This document shows, in pieces, positions 35,520 through 44,227 of a stretch of 64,000 bases of DNA. The stretch spans positions 62,001 through 126,000 of the forward strand of contig JAXMCQ010000011.1 in NCBI GenBank assembly GCA_046349315.1, given 5' to 3'. The stretch's first letter is position 1. Every line of letters begins with the position of its first letter. The notes under the pieces are model-generated. The model was not told the origin of the DNA. It was given only the letters and a program-made list of their open reading frames with translations, and searched no databases. The DNA is from JAEUMG01 sp046349315. GTDB taxonomy: Bacteria; Pseudomonadota; Alphaproteobacteria; Rhizobiales; Aestuariivirgaceae. Both the position numbers and the translations under genes were made by a program.

Positions 35520-38500
35520 TTAGGGAAAGATCTCGATCATCACGCGGCCGTCGCCGGCGCGCTCCGAGACGGTCATGGTGTTGTCAGCGCCTTCGCCGGC
35601 ATCGAATCGGGTTCCAAGGCAGACGGTGAAGCCCGAAAACTTCGTGGTCGCGGCCGCGGGTCTGCTGTTGGTGGTCGCCTGACCATCACCACCTGCCGAT
35701 GATGCGGCCTGAGACGCGTTCACGAGATTAAAGCCCGCGGTGTTGATGAAGCTCGACCCGCTGCGTCCGCCCCGGTTCGATCCATTCGTTGGGCCGGGAA
35801 TGCCACCCTCATAGCCACCGCCACAGCCCGCCCGCTTCTGCGAGCCGGCATAGACCCAATTGTCGCCGGTGCAGCGCGCCATGGTGTCGCCGCCTGTAGA
35901 TTTGCCGCCGGCTGGATTGGTCGAAGTCGCAAGGCCGCCCGGAACACCAGAGCAGCTCCCCTCGCCCGCACCCCCGCCTCCGGCTACAGCGATGATGTTG
36001 AGGCGCGTCGAGGTATCTTTGTGGAAACAGAAGGTGCCGCCGCCGCCTCCTGCGCGCAACGCGGATGAGCTTTGCCCGGCTCCGCCGAAACCTTGCGCAT
36101 TGGCGGATCGTCCGGGATAGCCACCCTCGCCGATAATGAACCAAAGCACATCGCCGGGTTTTACCTTTTCGCTCCAGCCGACCGGCAGATCGAAGATGAC
36201 ATAACCGCCAGGTCCGCCCCGGACATTTGAATTGCTGTCATCATATCCACCGCCGGCGCCGAGCAGCGCGATACGCAGAAAGCTGCAGACCGGGACAATG
36301 AAAGGCTGGGCCCCGCGCGTGAGACCCAGGCCGCCGACGATCGTGGTCAGGCCGCGCAGGTTCTGCGGATCGAGCTCAAGATCGTAGATCCAGGGGCAGG
36401 CAAAGGCGTTCTGGGAGGTAAAGCCGCCATTGCCATCGAGGACGTTGTAATAAAGGGAGCCATCGTCCCTGAATTCCATATAATCTTCAACGCCCACGCA
36501 TTCGATGATCATTCTGGGCGGCAGCAATTTCCCGGCCGGCACCTGATACATGCGCTCGGTGGAAAGCGCGCTGTTGGTGTTCTTGGCGATCCCGGTGCCG
36601 TAGAAGTAGCAGAAGTCGGGGGTGCGATGGAACTCGGCCGTCAGAAACCGGGCATCGCCATCGAACGCCCATGAAATGCCAGGCGTATTGATATTGGAAC
36701 TCGCGGCGTATCGACAGAACGGCAGTCCCTCCATGACGCCGTTCCTGAAGATCGGTGCGGCGGTGATGATCGGCCGCTCCGTGACCGACATGCCCTTCAC
36801 CTGCGCATCGAAATACCGGCCCAGATAGGCCGAGGCGGTCCCGTCATCGCCCATCCTTGAGCCGGCGATGGGAAAGCCGTCGGCGTCCTCGTTGTAATTG
36901 TCGGTCACGATCTCGTCATTGACGATGACGCGGTTGATATAAGTGTCGGCACCGATCACCGCAAAAGGTGTCACCGGCGTGCCGCCGACATTGATCGCAA
37001 AATAATCGGCCTCGACCAGAAGGCGGCCTTTCAGCGTGCCACCGTCGTCATAAGCCTGCAGCGCCCAGCCGGCGCGGGCGTAGCTCGCCCCATCATCGGC
37101 CGAGACATAGGCTGCGATCTGGGCAAGTGCGCCGCCGGTCGCGGCCTCCGCCTCGAGCTTGAACGCGCCGAAGGCCGAGGCGCCGTCGACCTTCGCCTCG
37201 ACGGTTGTGAGCTGGGAGGCGAAAGCAGAGAACTCAGTGGCGAGCGCTTGGGTCACCACCGTCACCGCGGCATAGCTTTGATCGAGCGTGGCTTGGACCT
37301 GGGAGAGCTGCTGGTTGAACTGGTAGCGGATGCCTTCGTCGGTCTGATAGCCCTGCAAGGCCTCGAGCAGGCTCGCCCAAGCGTGGAGCTCGACCTCGGC
37401 CTGCAGGCGATCGAGAATATTCTGCGAATCGATCGCGAGCTTCGACGTCGCGACGATATAGGTGCTTGTCGTCCTTACCGTGAGCCAACTCGACCAGGTG
37501 GTGGTGAGATCGGGTTCGAGCACATAGCGGGCGCGAACCTCGTAATCGGTGCCGGCCATCAGGTCGGACTGGATCGTCAGAGTGCCGTCGGCCGGTGACA
37601 GATGCACGAGCGGCTGGGCATTGGTCGAACCAACCACGCGATATTCGATGCGCACCGCCACGGCACTTGGATCGGAGGGCGGGTTCCAGTCGACCTTGAT
37701 GCCGGGCCTAACTTGGCCGGTCGCGCCGAGCAATGTCACTACGGTTACTGCGAAGCCCGTAATCGTTGTCACATGCGGCGGGATCGACACCTCGACCACC
37801 GTCGGTGGCGTTACCACGCTGCCAACTCCGCCATAGACGCTCGCCGTGATCTGGCGCATCGAGAACTGATGCACCAAGGGCGCCACCCGCTCCTTGGCGG
37901 TGATCATCATGGTGAAGGAGCCGAAGCGGTTGGTGACGGTCACCCAATCACCCGGCTCGAACTTGGCAAATTGCGGCCCGTAGACGCCCGTGTGACGGGC
38001 CGGCTGGCGGGCCTTCCTGGCGATGATCTGCGCGATGCGATTGGCCTGATAGCGTTTCGGCACCATCAGCAATTGCGCATCCTGGGCGCGCGGCTCGCCA
38101 TTGTCCTCCGCCAACCATCCCGAATCTGTCACGGGGGCGAAAGAGTCATTCTCCCAATTCTTGTCGGCATTGATGAATGAGCCATAGACCTGGTTGACGA
38201 GATCGCTCCTCGGCAATTTGAGCGAAAAGCCCGTTGCGTGATCCTTGCTCAGATCGCCATCGGTGAAGGTTCCAACGTTCGATTGCGCGGCACCGGCGAT
38301 CGGCCCGAACTGGCCGTACTTCTCCAGCATGTCACCGGCGTATGCGGTGCGGAAGGCATCGACCGCGATATGCCATTCGGCATCATCATTGACGATGACC
38401 GAGCAGACGTATCGCTTCTCCGGCTTGCCGCCTTCGGTCAAATCCTCATCGCAGACATTGGCGGCCGCCACATAATAGTCGGCAAGGAGTGCGGATGCCG

Positions 38501-39374
38501 GCATGCCCATGCCGAGAATGCGTTGGCCATTGCGGTAGAAGCCGCGCCGGAAGTTCTCATCCATCAGGATGGGGTTGGCCGAATACTCCCAGGTGGTTGG
38601 ATCAGTCCAGCGATGCGCGCCAGAGCCACCGGCGGTTGAATCCTTGCGCCGGTCATAGAGCCTGGCGCCTTTCAATATCCATTCGCAGCGGGGGATGCCG
38701 CCCTGAAACACATCCTCGTCATAGGTGAGCTTGACGCGCAGATAGCAGACACCCCCGCCACGGTGACTGGAGGTCCATTCGCCAATGCCGGTCGATCGCG
38801 ACGCCGAAGCCGCGACTAGTTCGGAATCCGCCGTCTGGGTCATGGTGCCGCGAAAGAAGGCGACTTCGAACTTTGCGGAGAATCCCGAGACGCTGTAGCG
38901 GGCATGCTCGGTGCCGACGACGCTGATCGGCGTGAGGCTCTTCTTCTCACCCGCAACAATAACAAAGGTCAGCGCCTCGCATTCCCAATCGGCGAGGGCA
39001 TAGACGAGATGTAGTTCCTTGTTCTTCTCACCCACCCCGCAGAAATAGACGAGTTGGCCGCCGAGCTTGACCTCGCCCATCGGAATCTGGCGGGGCACGT
39101 CCCCACCGAACTGCACCTGCGACATTGTGCCGGACAGAGGCTTCGGCTTGGACGACAATGCAGCCGAGATATAGGCGCCACCGACCGACAGAGCCGTGGT
39201 GAGGGCAGTCGTTACGACTGCCGACGCTACCGCGAATGCCGTAGTCCCGGCGGTGAAGCCGATCGCGGTGACGACCGCGGCCGAGATCGGATCGGCCGAG
39301 GTCGGGCCAGTCATGACGCAGATCGCGATCGCCGTCGCCGTCAGTAATGCTGTTGTCCGAGGGCATGGACTCAT
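35520..39374 (-). CDS. Tail-tip (host specificity, gpJ-like) protein
   Basis: The largest gene of the prophage, 1284 residues. The N-terminal 75 residues are unusually hydrophobic and alanine/threonine-rich, resembling a signal or membrane-active segment. Next comes the tip domain with TMSQVQFGGDVPRQIPMGEV and LPRSDLVNQVYGSFINADKN, as in gpJ/GTA tip proteins. Fibronectin-like repeats follow near residues 530-630 and a coiled part near 680-720. The last 180 residues are glycine-rich (SALRAGGGGGTF, AVAGGGGAGEGS). Tip proteins contact the host and pass the signal to release DNA. In related phages it directly follows a DUF6950/NlpC-type gene; here a bacterial ABC operon separates the two. Confidence 0.85.
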   Translation of the reverse strand: MSPCPRTTALLTATAIAICVMTGPTSADPISAAVVTAIGFTAGTTAFAVASAVVTTALTTALSVGGAYISAALSSKPKPLSGTMSQVQFGGDVPRQIPMGEVKLGGQLVYFCGVGEKNKELHLVYALADWECEALTFVIVAGEKKSLTPISVVGTEHARYSVSGFSAKFEVAFFRGTMTQTADSELVAASASRSTGIGEWTSSHRGGGVCYLRVKLTYDEDVFQGGIPRCEWILKGARLYDRRKDSTAGGSGAHRWTDPTTWEYSANPILMDENFRRGFYRNGQRILGMGMPASALLADYYVAAANVCDEDLTEGGKPEKRYVCSVIVNDDAEWHIAVDAFRTAYAGDMLEKYGQFGPIAGAAQSNVGTFTDGDLSKDHATGFSLKLPRSDLVNQVYGSFINADKNWENDSFAPVTDSGWLAEDNGEPRAQDAQLLMVPKRYQANRIAQIIARKARQPARHTGVYGPQFAKFEPGDWVTVTNRFGSFTMMITAKERVAPLVHQFSMRQITASVYGGVGSVVTPPTVVEVSIPPHVTTITGFAVTVVTLLGATGQVRPGIKVDWNPPSDPSAVAVRIEYRVVGSTNAQPLVHLSPADGTLTIQSDLMAGTDYEVRARYVLEPDLTTTWSSWLTVRTTSTYIVATSKLAIDSQNILDRLQAEVELHAWASLLEALQGYQTDEGIRYQFNQQLSQVQATLDQSYAAVTVVTQALATEFSAFASQLTTVEAKVDGASAFGAFKLEAEAATGGALAQIAAYVSADDGASYARAGWALQAYDDGGTLKGRLLVEADYFAINVGGTPVTPFAVIGADTYINRVIVNDEIVTDNYNEDADGFPIAGSRMGDDGTASAYLGRYFDAQVKGMSVTERPIITAAPIFRNGVMEGLPFCRYAASSNINTPGISWAFDGDARFLTAEFHRTPDFCYFYGTGIAKNTNSALSTERMYQVPAGKLLPPRMIIECVGVEDYMEFRDDGSLYYNVLDGNGGFTSQNAFACPWIYDLELDPQNLRGLTTIVGGLGLTRGAQPFIVPVCSFLRIALLGAGGGYDDSNSNVRGGPGGYVIFDLPVGWSEKVKPGDVLWFIIGEGGYPGRSANAQGFGGAGQSSSALRAGGGGGTFCFHKDTSTRLNIIAVAGGGGAGEGSCSGVPGGLATSTNPAGGKSTGGDTMARCTGDNWVYAGSQKRAGCGGGYEGGIPGPTNGSNRGGRSGSSFINTAGFNLVNASQAASSAGGDGQATTNSRPAAATTKFSGFTVCLGTRFDAGEGADNTMTVSERAGDGRVMIEIFP

Positions 39375-39546
39375 AAACGTGCAGCCGTAGCCTCACAATT
39401 TGCAAATTGAATTTAGGATGCGACGAGTATCGTAAACTGCTCAGATTTGCGCCGAAGCGCCTCGGCGAAAGCGGCTCGCTTGAGTGCAAATGGAGACGCT
39501 GGTCTTCCATGCAGTTTTCGAATGGAAGGCTTGTCCTAACAGTTCT

Positions 39547-39575
39547 TTGCTAACCGCCGGCAAGTCCGCTATATT
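39547..39575 (+). promoter_or_regulatory. Sigma-70-like promoter
   Basis: TTGCTA at 39547-39552 and TATATT at 39570-39575 are separated by exactly 17 bases, a good match to the sigma-70 consensus. Transcription would start near 39582 and meet two terminator-like hairpins within about 75 bases. Confidence 0.55.
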
Positions 39576-39587
39576 TTTAACGCAGGC

Positions 39588-39619
39588 GCTCCTCCCCTTA
39601 AGGGCCGCCGAGCTTTTTT
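39588..39619 (+). terminator. Terminator-like hairpin 1 upstream of ABC cassette
   Basis: GCTC pairs with GAGC across an inner CCC/GGG helix with a TTAA loop, followed by six T residues at 39614-39619. The stem is interrupted and weaker than the next one. Confidence 0.4.
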
Positions 39620-39620
39620 G

Positions 39621-39654
39621 GCCGCGCCAGTATTTGGGCGCGGCTTTTTCTTTT
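39621..39654 (+). terminator. Rho-independent terminator upstream of ABC cassette
   Basis: A perfect 8-base-pair GC stem, GCCGCGCC with GGCGCGGC, around an 8-base loop is followed by TTTTTCTTTT. It is oriented to stop plus-strand transcription and stands between the promoter at 39547 and the ABC genes starting at 39920. Confidence 0.75.
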
Positions 39655-39919
39655 GGCGGCCATATATGCGTACGCCACCGCCCTTGCACCTCTTTGGCCG
39701 AAAGCGAAAATGGATAGTTGAGTGGCCCTGCGGTTGCCTCATGGGCACTATTCCATAAGCGAAGTTGATGGGGGTTGCAGCCCGCCGGGAAACCGGTTCT
39801 ATTTGCGGCAGCAGCGTGAAAACGCTGGAACGACCACACAAGCGATCGAAAGTCGCCAAGTAAGTGGTGACTTGAGGCCGCTTCTTGCTGAGATAGCGTC
39901 TAATGGGAGGTAGCCAAAA

Positions 39920-40966
39920 ATGATGTCGAAGTCGAAATTGCTTATTGCAGCTGGTGTCATCGTGGCGCTGGTTGTACCCGCCTGGGCGGCTGACAGCGTC
40001 ACCGTCGTGTCGTGGGGCGGCGCCTATCAGGACAGCGTTCGGAAGGCTTTTTTTGAACCCTTCATGAAAGACACTGGCGACAAAGTTGTCGAAGAAGAGT
40101 TCAACGGCGAGATCGCCAAGATCAGGGCTATGGTCGAGTCCAATAACGTAACCTGGGACGTTGTGGAGAACGACTCGATGACAACGATCGCTGCGTGCGC
40201 GGAAGGGATTGTCGAGAAAATCGACTGGGACAAGCTCGGCATGAAGCGTGACGAGTTTATCAGTGCTGATGCCAGCGAGTGCGTTGTTCCGAGCATCCTG
40301 TACGCAACTGTTGTGGCCTACGACACGACTAAGGTGTCCGAACCTCCGCACTCAGTGGCGGCTCTCTTCGACCTGCAGAAATATCCAGGTAAACGCGGAC
40401 TGCAGAAAAGCCCATTCGTCAATCTCGAATGGGCATTGATTGCCGACGGCGTGGCGGTGAAGGATGTTTACGACGTCTTGAGCACGCCCGAGGGAGTCGA
40501 TCGTGCCTTTGCCAAACTGGACACGATCAAGAAGGACGTGATCTGGTGGGAAGCCGGCGCTCAACCGCCGCAACTACTCGCGGACGGGCAGGTCATTCTG
40601 ACCTCAGCGTGGAATGGTCGCATCTACAAAGCAGCGAAGGAAGACAAAAAGCCATTCGCGGTGATGTGGGACAATCAAGCCTTGGATTGGCAGGGCTGGA
40701 ATGTCGTGAAGGGTGCCAAGAATCGCGATGCGGCGTATCGTTTCATCGCTTTCGCCGGCCGCGCTGACCGTCAGGCCGATCAGACCAACTATATTTCTTA
40801 CGGCCCTGGCAATAAGGAAGCCATCACCAAGACTAACCCGGATATTGTCGGCGACCTGCCGACAAATCCCGCCAACATGACGACCGGGTTCATCATTAAC
40901 GCGTCGTTCTGGGCCGACAATCTCGACACGCTGCGTGAGCGGTTCAACGTCTGGGTTGCGCAATAA
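39920..40966 (+). CDS. Polyamine-type ABC transporter substrate-binding protein (PotD/PotF-like)
   Basis: A 348-residue periplasmic protein with a signal peptide (LLIAAGVIVALVVPAWAAD). The mature start SVTVVSWGGAYQDSVRKAF is typical of spermidine/putrescine-class binding proteins, as are the later WDNQALDWQGWNVVKGAKN and the acidic pocket region WDVVENDSMTTIAA. The ligand is inferred by family only; related proteins also bind other small cationic or organic ligands. It heads a plus-strand operon with two permeases, placed in opposite orientation inside the prophage tail genes. No ATPase gene accompanies it. Confidence 0.88.
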   Translation: MMSKSKLLIAAGVIVALVVPAWAADSVTVVSWGGAYQDSVRKAFFEPFMKDTGDKVVEEEFNGEIAKIRAMVESNNVTWDVVENDSMTTIAACAEGIVEKIDWDKLGMKRDEFISADASECVVPSILYATVVAYDTTKVSEPPHSVAALFDLQKYPGKRGLQKSPFVNLEWALIADGVAVKDVYDVLSTPEGVDRAFAKLDTIKKDVIWWEAGAQPPQLLADGQVILTSAWNGRIYKAAKEDKKPFAVMWDNQALDWQGWNVVKGAKNRDAAYRFIAFAGRADRQADQTNYISYGPGNKEAITKTNPDIVGDLPTNPANMTTGFIINASFWADNLDTLRERFNVWVAQ

Positions 40967-40978
40967 CCTGAATCAGTT

Positions 40979-41001
40979 GCGGGGAGCCTTTTGCTCCCCG
41001 C
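40979..41001 (+). other. Intercistronic hairpin after the binding-protein gene
   Basis: A perfect 9-base-pair stem (GCGGGGAGC with GCTCCCCGC) and a CTTTT loop follow the binding-protein stop by a few bases. No T run follows, so it is more likely an mRNA-stabilising or processing element, as commonly found after binding-protein genes, than a full terminator. Confidence 0.6.
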
Positions 41002-41025
41002 ATCGCTTGCTGCGGAGAGCAGCAT

Positions 41026-42249
41026 TTGGCTGTCATAGATCAAGCACTAAAGAAGCGACTTGCTCGCACCGAGCGCAGGGGACATCTGCGGGCAGTGCTG
41101 TTGATTCTACCTTTGCTACTCTTCGTGTTCATCACGTTTGCCGCTCCGGTCATCCTCCTCCTGACGCGGGCGGTTTACGACCCTAGCATCGCGGACACGC
41201 TCCCGCGAACGGTCGCCGCGCTGGAGAAGTGGGATGGCCAGGAGCTTCCGGACGAAGATGCCTATGCAGCACTCTGGGCTGATTTCGGAACTATCCGACA
41301 AGACAACACGGCCGCTTTCGTCGGCAAGCGGCTCAACTATGAGATTCCTGGCGTCCGCAGCAAGATTATATCAAGCGTCAACAAGTCCGAGGCGATTACT
41401 GGTCCTCCGTTCAAGGACCAGATCATCAAGCTTGACAAGATTTGGGGCGATCGCCTTGTTTGGGCTAAGATCAAGCAGTCCGGCTCCGCTCTTACCGACT
41501 ATTATGTCCTGCGGTCGCTTGACCTCGAACGCTCGGTCGAGGGCACAATCACGTCTGTTCCGGCCTCGCAGGCCATCTATCTCTCAGTGCTTTGGCGGAC
41601 ATTTTTGATCAGTTCCATCGTAACTGTTATCACTTTGATACTCGGCTACCCTGTGGCCTTCATGCTGGCGCATGCGCCCGAAAAGCTTGCCAACATCTTG
41701 TTGATCTTCATTCTCGTGCCGTTCTGGACATCTCTCTTGGTGCGCACCACCGCGTGGTTCGTGTTGCTTCAGGATAACGGGCCGATCAACGATATCGTTC
41801 GGCTTCTCAATCCCTCCGGAGAGGCCTTGAGCCTGATCTTCAGCCGCTTCGGCACGATCACGGCGATGGTCCATATCCAACTGCCCTTCACGCTCCTGCC
41901 GATCTACAGCGTGATGAAAGGGATTTCACCCTTTTATGTCCGGGCAGCGCGGTCGCTTGGCGGGGGTCCGTTCTACTCGTTTTTCAAGGTCTACCTGCCT
42001 CTCACGATTCCCGGGATCGGCGCGGGCTGCCTTCTCACTTTCATTCTCTGCCTCGGCTACTACATCACGCCGGCGCTGGTTGGCGGCGCAAGCGACCAGA
42101 TGATCAGCGGCATCATCGAGCGCGCGATGAACCAGGAGAACAATTGGGGCAAAGCGAGTGCGCTCGGGGCGCTCCTTTTGTTTGTGACGATGGCCTTGTT
42201 CTTTATCTACAATCGATTGGTCGGCATCGATAAGGTGAAGCTCGGTTAG
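41026..42249 (+). CDS. Polyamine-type ABC transporter permease (PotB-like)
   Basis: A 407-residue inner-membrane protein. After the first helix (VLLILPLLLFVFITFAAPVI) comes an unusually long periplasmic insert of about 130 residues, as in the longer PotB/PotH-class permeases, then five further helices. The coupling loop is VRAARSLGGGPFYSFFKVYLP. TTG 41026 is the best start (MAVIDQALKKRLART). It forms the pore with the next gene product, which starts six bases after its stop. Confidence 0.88.
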   Translation: MAVIDQALKKRLARTERRGHLRAVLLILPLLLFVFITFAAPVILLLTRAVYDPSIADTLPRTVAALEKWDGQELPDEDAYAALWADFGTIRQDNTAAFVGKRLNYEIPGVRSKIISSVNKSEAITGPPFKDQIIKLDKIWGDRLVWAKIKQSGSALTDYYVLRSLDLERSVEGTITSVPASQAIYLSVLWRTFLISSIVTVITLILGYPVAFMLAHAPEKLANILLIFILVPFWTSLLVRTTAWFVLLQDNGPINDIVRLLNPSGEALSLIFSRFGTITAMVHIQLPFTLLPIYSVMKGISPFYVRAARSLGGGPFYSFFKVYLPLTIPGIGAGCLLTFILCLGYYITPALVGGASDQMISGIIERAMNQENNWGKASALGALLLFVTMALFFIYNRLVGIDKVKLG

Positions 42250-42254
42250 ACGCG

Positions 42255-43082
42255 ATGATCAAACCCGCTTCATATGCAACAACGAGTGAAAGGCTGCTGT
42301 TCTATTTCGGCTGGGCCTTCACTTTCGCCGTATTGCTTTTCCTCATCGCGCCGATCCTTGCCGTCATTCCCTTGTCGTTTAATGCGGAGCCCTATTTCAG
42401 CTATCCAATGCCGGGACTTTCATTGCAGTGGTACAGCGATTTCTTCGGCAACGAACGTTGGTTCGGCTCTCTCCTCTTGAGCGTGAGGCTGGCGATTACT
42501 GTGACGATCGTCTCAACGGTGCTAGGTACTATGGCGGCGCTCGGTCTGTCGCGCTCGCGATTACCCTTGCGATCCGCAATGCTTGGCATGCTGCTGCTGC
42601 CGTTGATCGTGCCTGTCATTATCGTGGCCGTCGGCGTCTTCATGTTTTATGGCTATTTTGGCTTGATCGGTTCGTTCTGGGGGCTTGTCCTTGCACATAC
42701 GGCATTGGCCGCGCCGTTCGTTGTCATCACAGTTCTTTCGACGCTAACCAATTTCGATTGGGCCTTGCCACGTGCCGCGGCGGGCCTTGGCGCTACGCCG
42801 TTTTACGCATTTCGCAAGGTCGTCCTGCCGTTGATCGTGCCGGGGGTTGTGACCGGGGCGCTGTTCGCCTTCGTCACCTCTTTCGATGAAGTCGTAGTTG
42901 CCTTGTTTCTCGCAAGTGCGGAGCAGCGGACATTGCCGAAGCAGATGTTCAGCGGCATCCGTGAGATGATTAGCCCGACGATAACCGCTGCTGCGACGTT
43001 ACAGGTCGTCCTGTCGATCTGCCTCCTAATCGGCGTTGAAACGCTGCGGCGGCGGTCGCAAAGGCTGCGCGGAGTTCGGTAA
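42255..43082 (+). CDS. Polyamine-type ABC transporter permease (PotC-like)
   Basis: The second pore subunit, 275 residues with six helices and the coupling loop PRAAAGLGATPFYAFRKVVLP. It ends the ABC operon; the next gene is a prophage tail gene on the other strand, about 90 bases away. The importer lacks a PotA-type ATPase here and would need to borrow one encoded elsewhere. Confidence 0.88.
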   Translation: MIKPASYATTSERLLFYFGWAFTFAVLLFLIAPILAVIPLSFNAEPYFSYPMPGLSLQWYSDFFGNERWFGSLLLSVRLAITVTIVSTVLGTMAALGLSRSRLPLRSAMLGMLLLPLIVPVIIVAVGVFMFYGYFGLIGSFWGLVLAHTALAAPFVVITVLSTLTNFDWALPRAAAGLGATPFYAFRKVVLPLIVPGVVTGALFAFVTSFDEVVVALFLASAEQRTLPKQMFSGIREMISPTITAAATLQVVLSICLLIGVETLRRRSQRLRGVR

Positions 43083-43172
43083 TTTCTTACTTCCGTCGCG
43101 ACCCATCACCCATATTACTATGGCCGCCAGCCCCTCCGCAGAAATATAGCGATGTGACCTTGGCTAAGGAAT

Positions 43173-43616
43173 TTAGATCCAATGCTGAAGCTCAAAAGCC
43201 GCCGCCCAGCCGACAGCGAAAGCGCCTTTGATGTGGGCGCGCGGAATGCGTACCAGGCCGACAGTGCCCGGTGGCTTGCCCACGAAGAACAATCCCTCGC
43301 AGACGACCGCGCAAGGTGCATTTCCTTCATAGATGATGCCGATATCCCCGCGCCGCGCTAGTGAGGGTGCAATCTTTGGATAGGCGGCGGCCAACGCCTC
43401 GATGATATTCCGGAAACCGTGGCGCTTCAGGCATGACGCCGCACCGCGTTTCGTTCTATAGCGCCTCGCCTTCCGATAGGGGTGTTCTCCTGTGATGGCC
43501 TCGGCACAATCCATGGCAAGCTGCATGCAATCACTGACGCCGTAAGAGAACTCTAGACGTTCATGCCGCGCGATTTCCGCGATCAGGCGATCCGGCCAAT
43601 CGGGTAGGCGGCTCAT
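43173..43616 (-). CDS. DUF6950-family tail assembly protein
   Basis: A 147-residue protein that begins MSRLPDWPDRLIAEIARHER. The pattern FSYGVSDCMQLAMDCAEAIT with a conserved Cys, followed by RRGDIGII, is that of the DUF6950 family, small Cys proteins resembling NlpC/P60 peptidases that sit just upstream of the tail tip in many phages and gene-transfer agents. Its ATG overlaps the previous gene's stop. The tail-tip gene that normally follows is displaced by the ABC operon. Confidence 0.75.
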   Translation of the reverse strand: MSRLPDWPDRLIAEIARHERLEFSYGVSDCMQLAMDCAEAITGEHPYRKARRYRTKRGAASCLKRHGFRNIIEALAAAYPKIAPSLARRGDIGIIYEGNAPCAVVCEGLFFVGKPPGTVGLVRIPRAHIKGAFAVGWAAAFELQHWI

Positions 43617-44227
43617 ACCGGCGATCCCGAATAACGCGAGCCGCTCGCGGCTGGCTGCTTGCGCCCGAAATAGATATCCTTCTCGGCGACGGTTGCGACA
43701 TAGTCGAAGAAGAGGTCGCCGGACGAGATCAGATTCTGCTGGCCATTCGAGCGGATTGCCGCGCCGCGGCGCGTGTAGTCGATCGAGCGCGATTCGAAAT
43801 GCCCGACCAGAACATGATCGCCATCCTCTTCGACATGCTCGAAAGTGTCGACAATACCGACCCATTCCTGCTCGACCGAGATCAGCGCGCGGGTATCGCG
43901 ATCGAAATAGGCCGTATAGAGCGTGACCGGGCGCTGCGAATAGGACTCGTTCTCGATCGTCGCTAGCGTATCGGCGTCAAGCGCCGTGCCAGGGACAGCT
44001 CGCAATCGGGCAGTGAGAGGCTTCGACGCAAGATCGGTTCCTTCGCCGGCGAATTGCAGCTCGATCAATGACCCAGCGCCACGCCAGGGGATGCCGTTCC
44101 AGGAGAATTCGCCGATCCCCATCCAGTAGCCCCAATAGCCGGACGGGAAATCGAACAAAATCATATTGACGGCGACGATGCCTTCCTTGGCGAGAGCCGC
44201 ATCGACGCCGGCACCATAGACACGCAT
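43613..44227 (-). CDS. Prophage tail protein
   Basis: A 204-residue protein starting MRVYGAGVDAALAKEGIVAV, encoded between another tail gene and the DUF6950 gene with overlaps on both sides. By position it corresponds to the tail-hub or distal-tail proteins that link tape measure and tip. No family could be named with confidence. ATG 44227 is chosen by the overlap with the preceding stop (TGATG). Confidence 0.65.
   Translation of the reverse strand: MRVYGAGVDAALAKEGIVAVNMILFDFPSGYWGYWMGIGEFSWNGIPWRGAGSLIELQFAGEGTDLASKPLTARLRAVPGTALDADTLATIENESYSQRPVTLYTAYFDRDTRALISVEQEWVGIVDTFEHVEEDGDHVLVGHFESRSIDYTRRGAAIRSNGQQNLISSGDLFFDYVATVAEKDIYFGRKQPAASGSRYSGSPV

Larger units (their letters stand above)
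39375..39919. other. Intergenic region between tail-tip gene and ABC cassette
   Basis: These 545 bases hold no convincing gene. They contain a sigma-70-like promoter, two hairpins followed by T runs, a CTTCCAT/ATGGAAG hairpin near 39508-39533 and an imperfect AGTCGCCA/TGGTGACT palindrome at 39851-39872 just before the first ABC gene, which could be an operator. A GGGAGG ribosome site lies at about 39903-39909. Confidence 0.5.
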
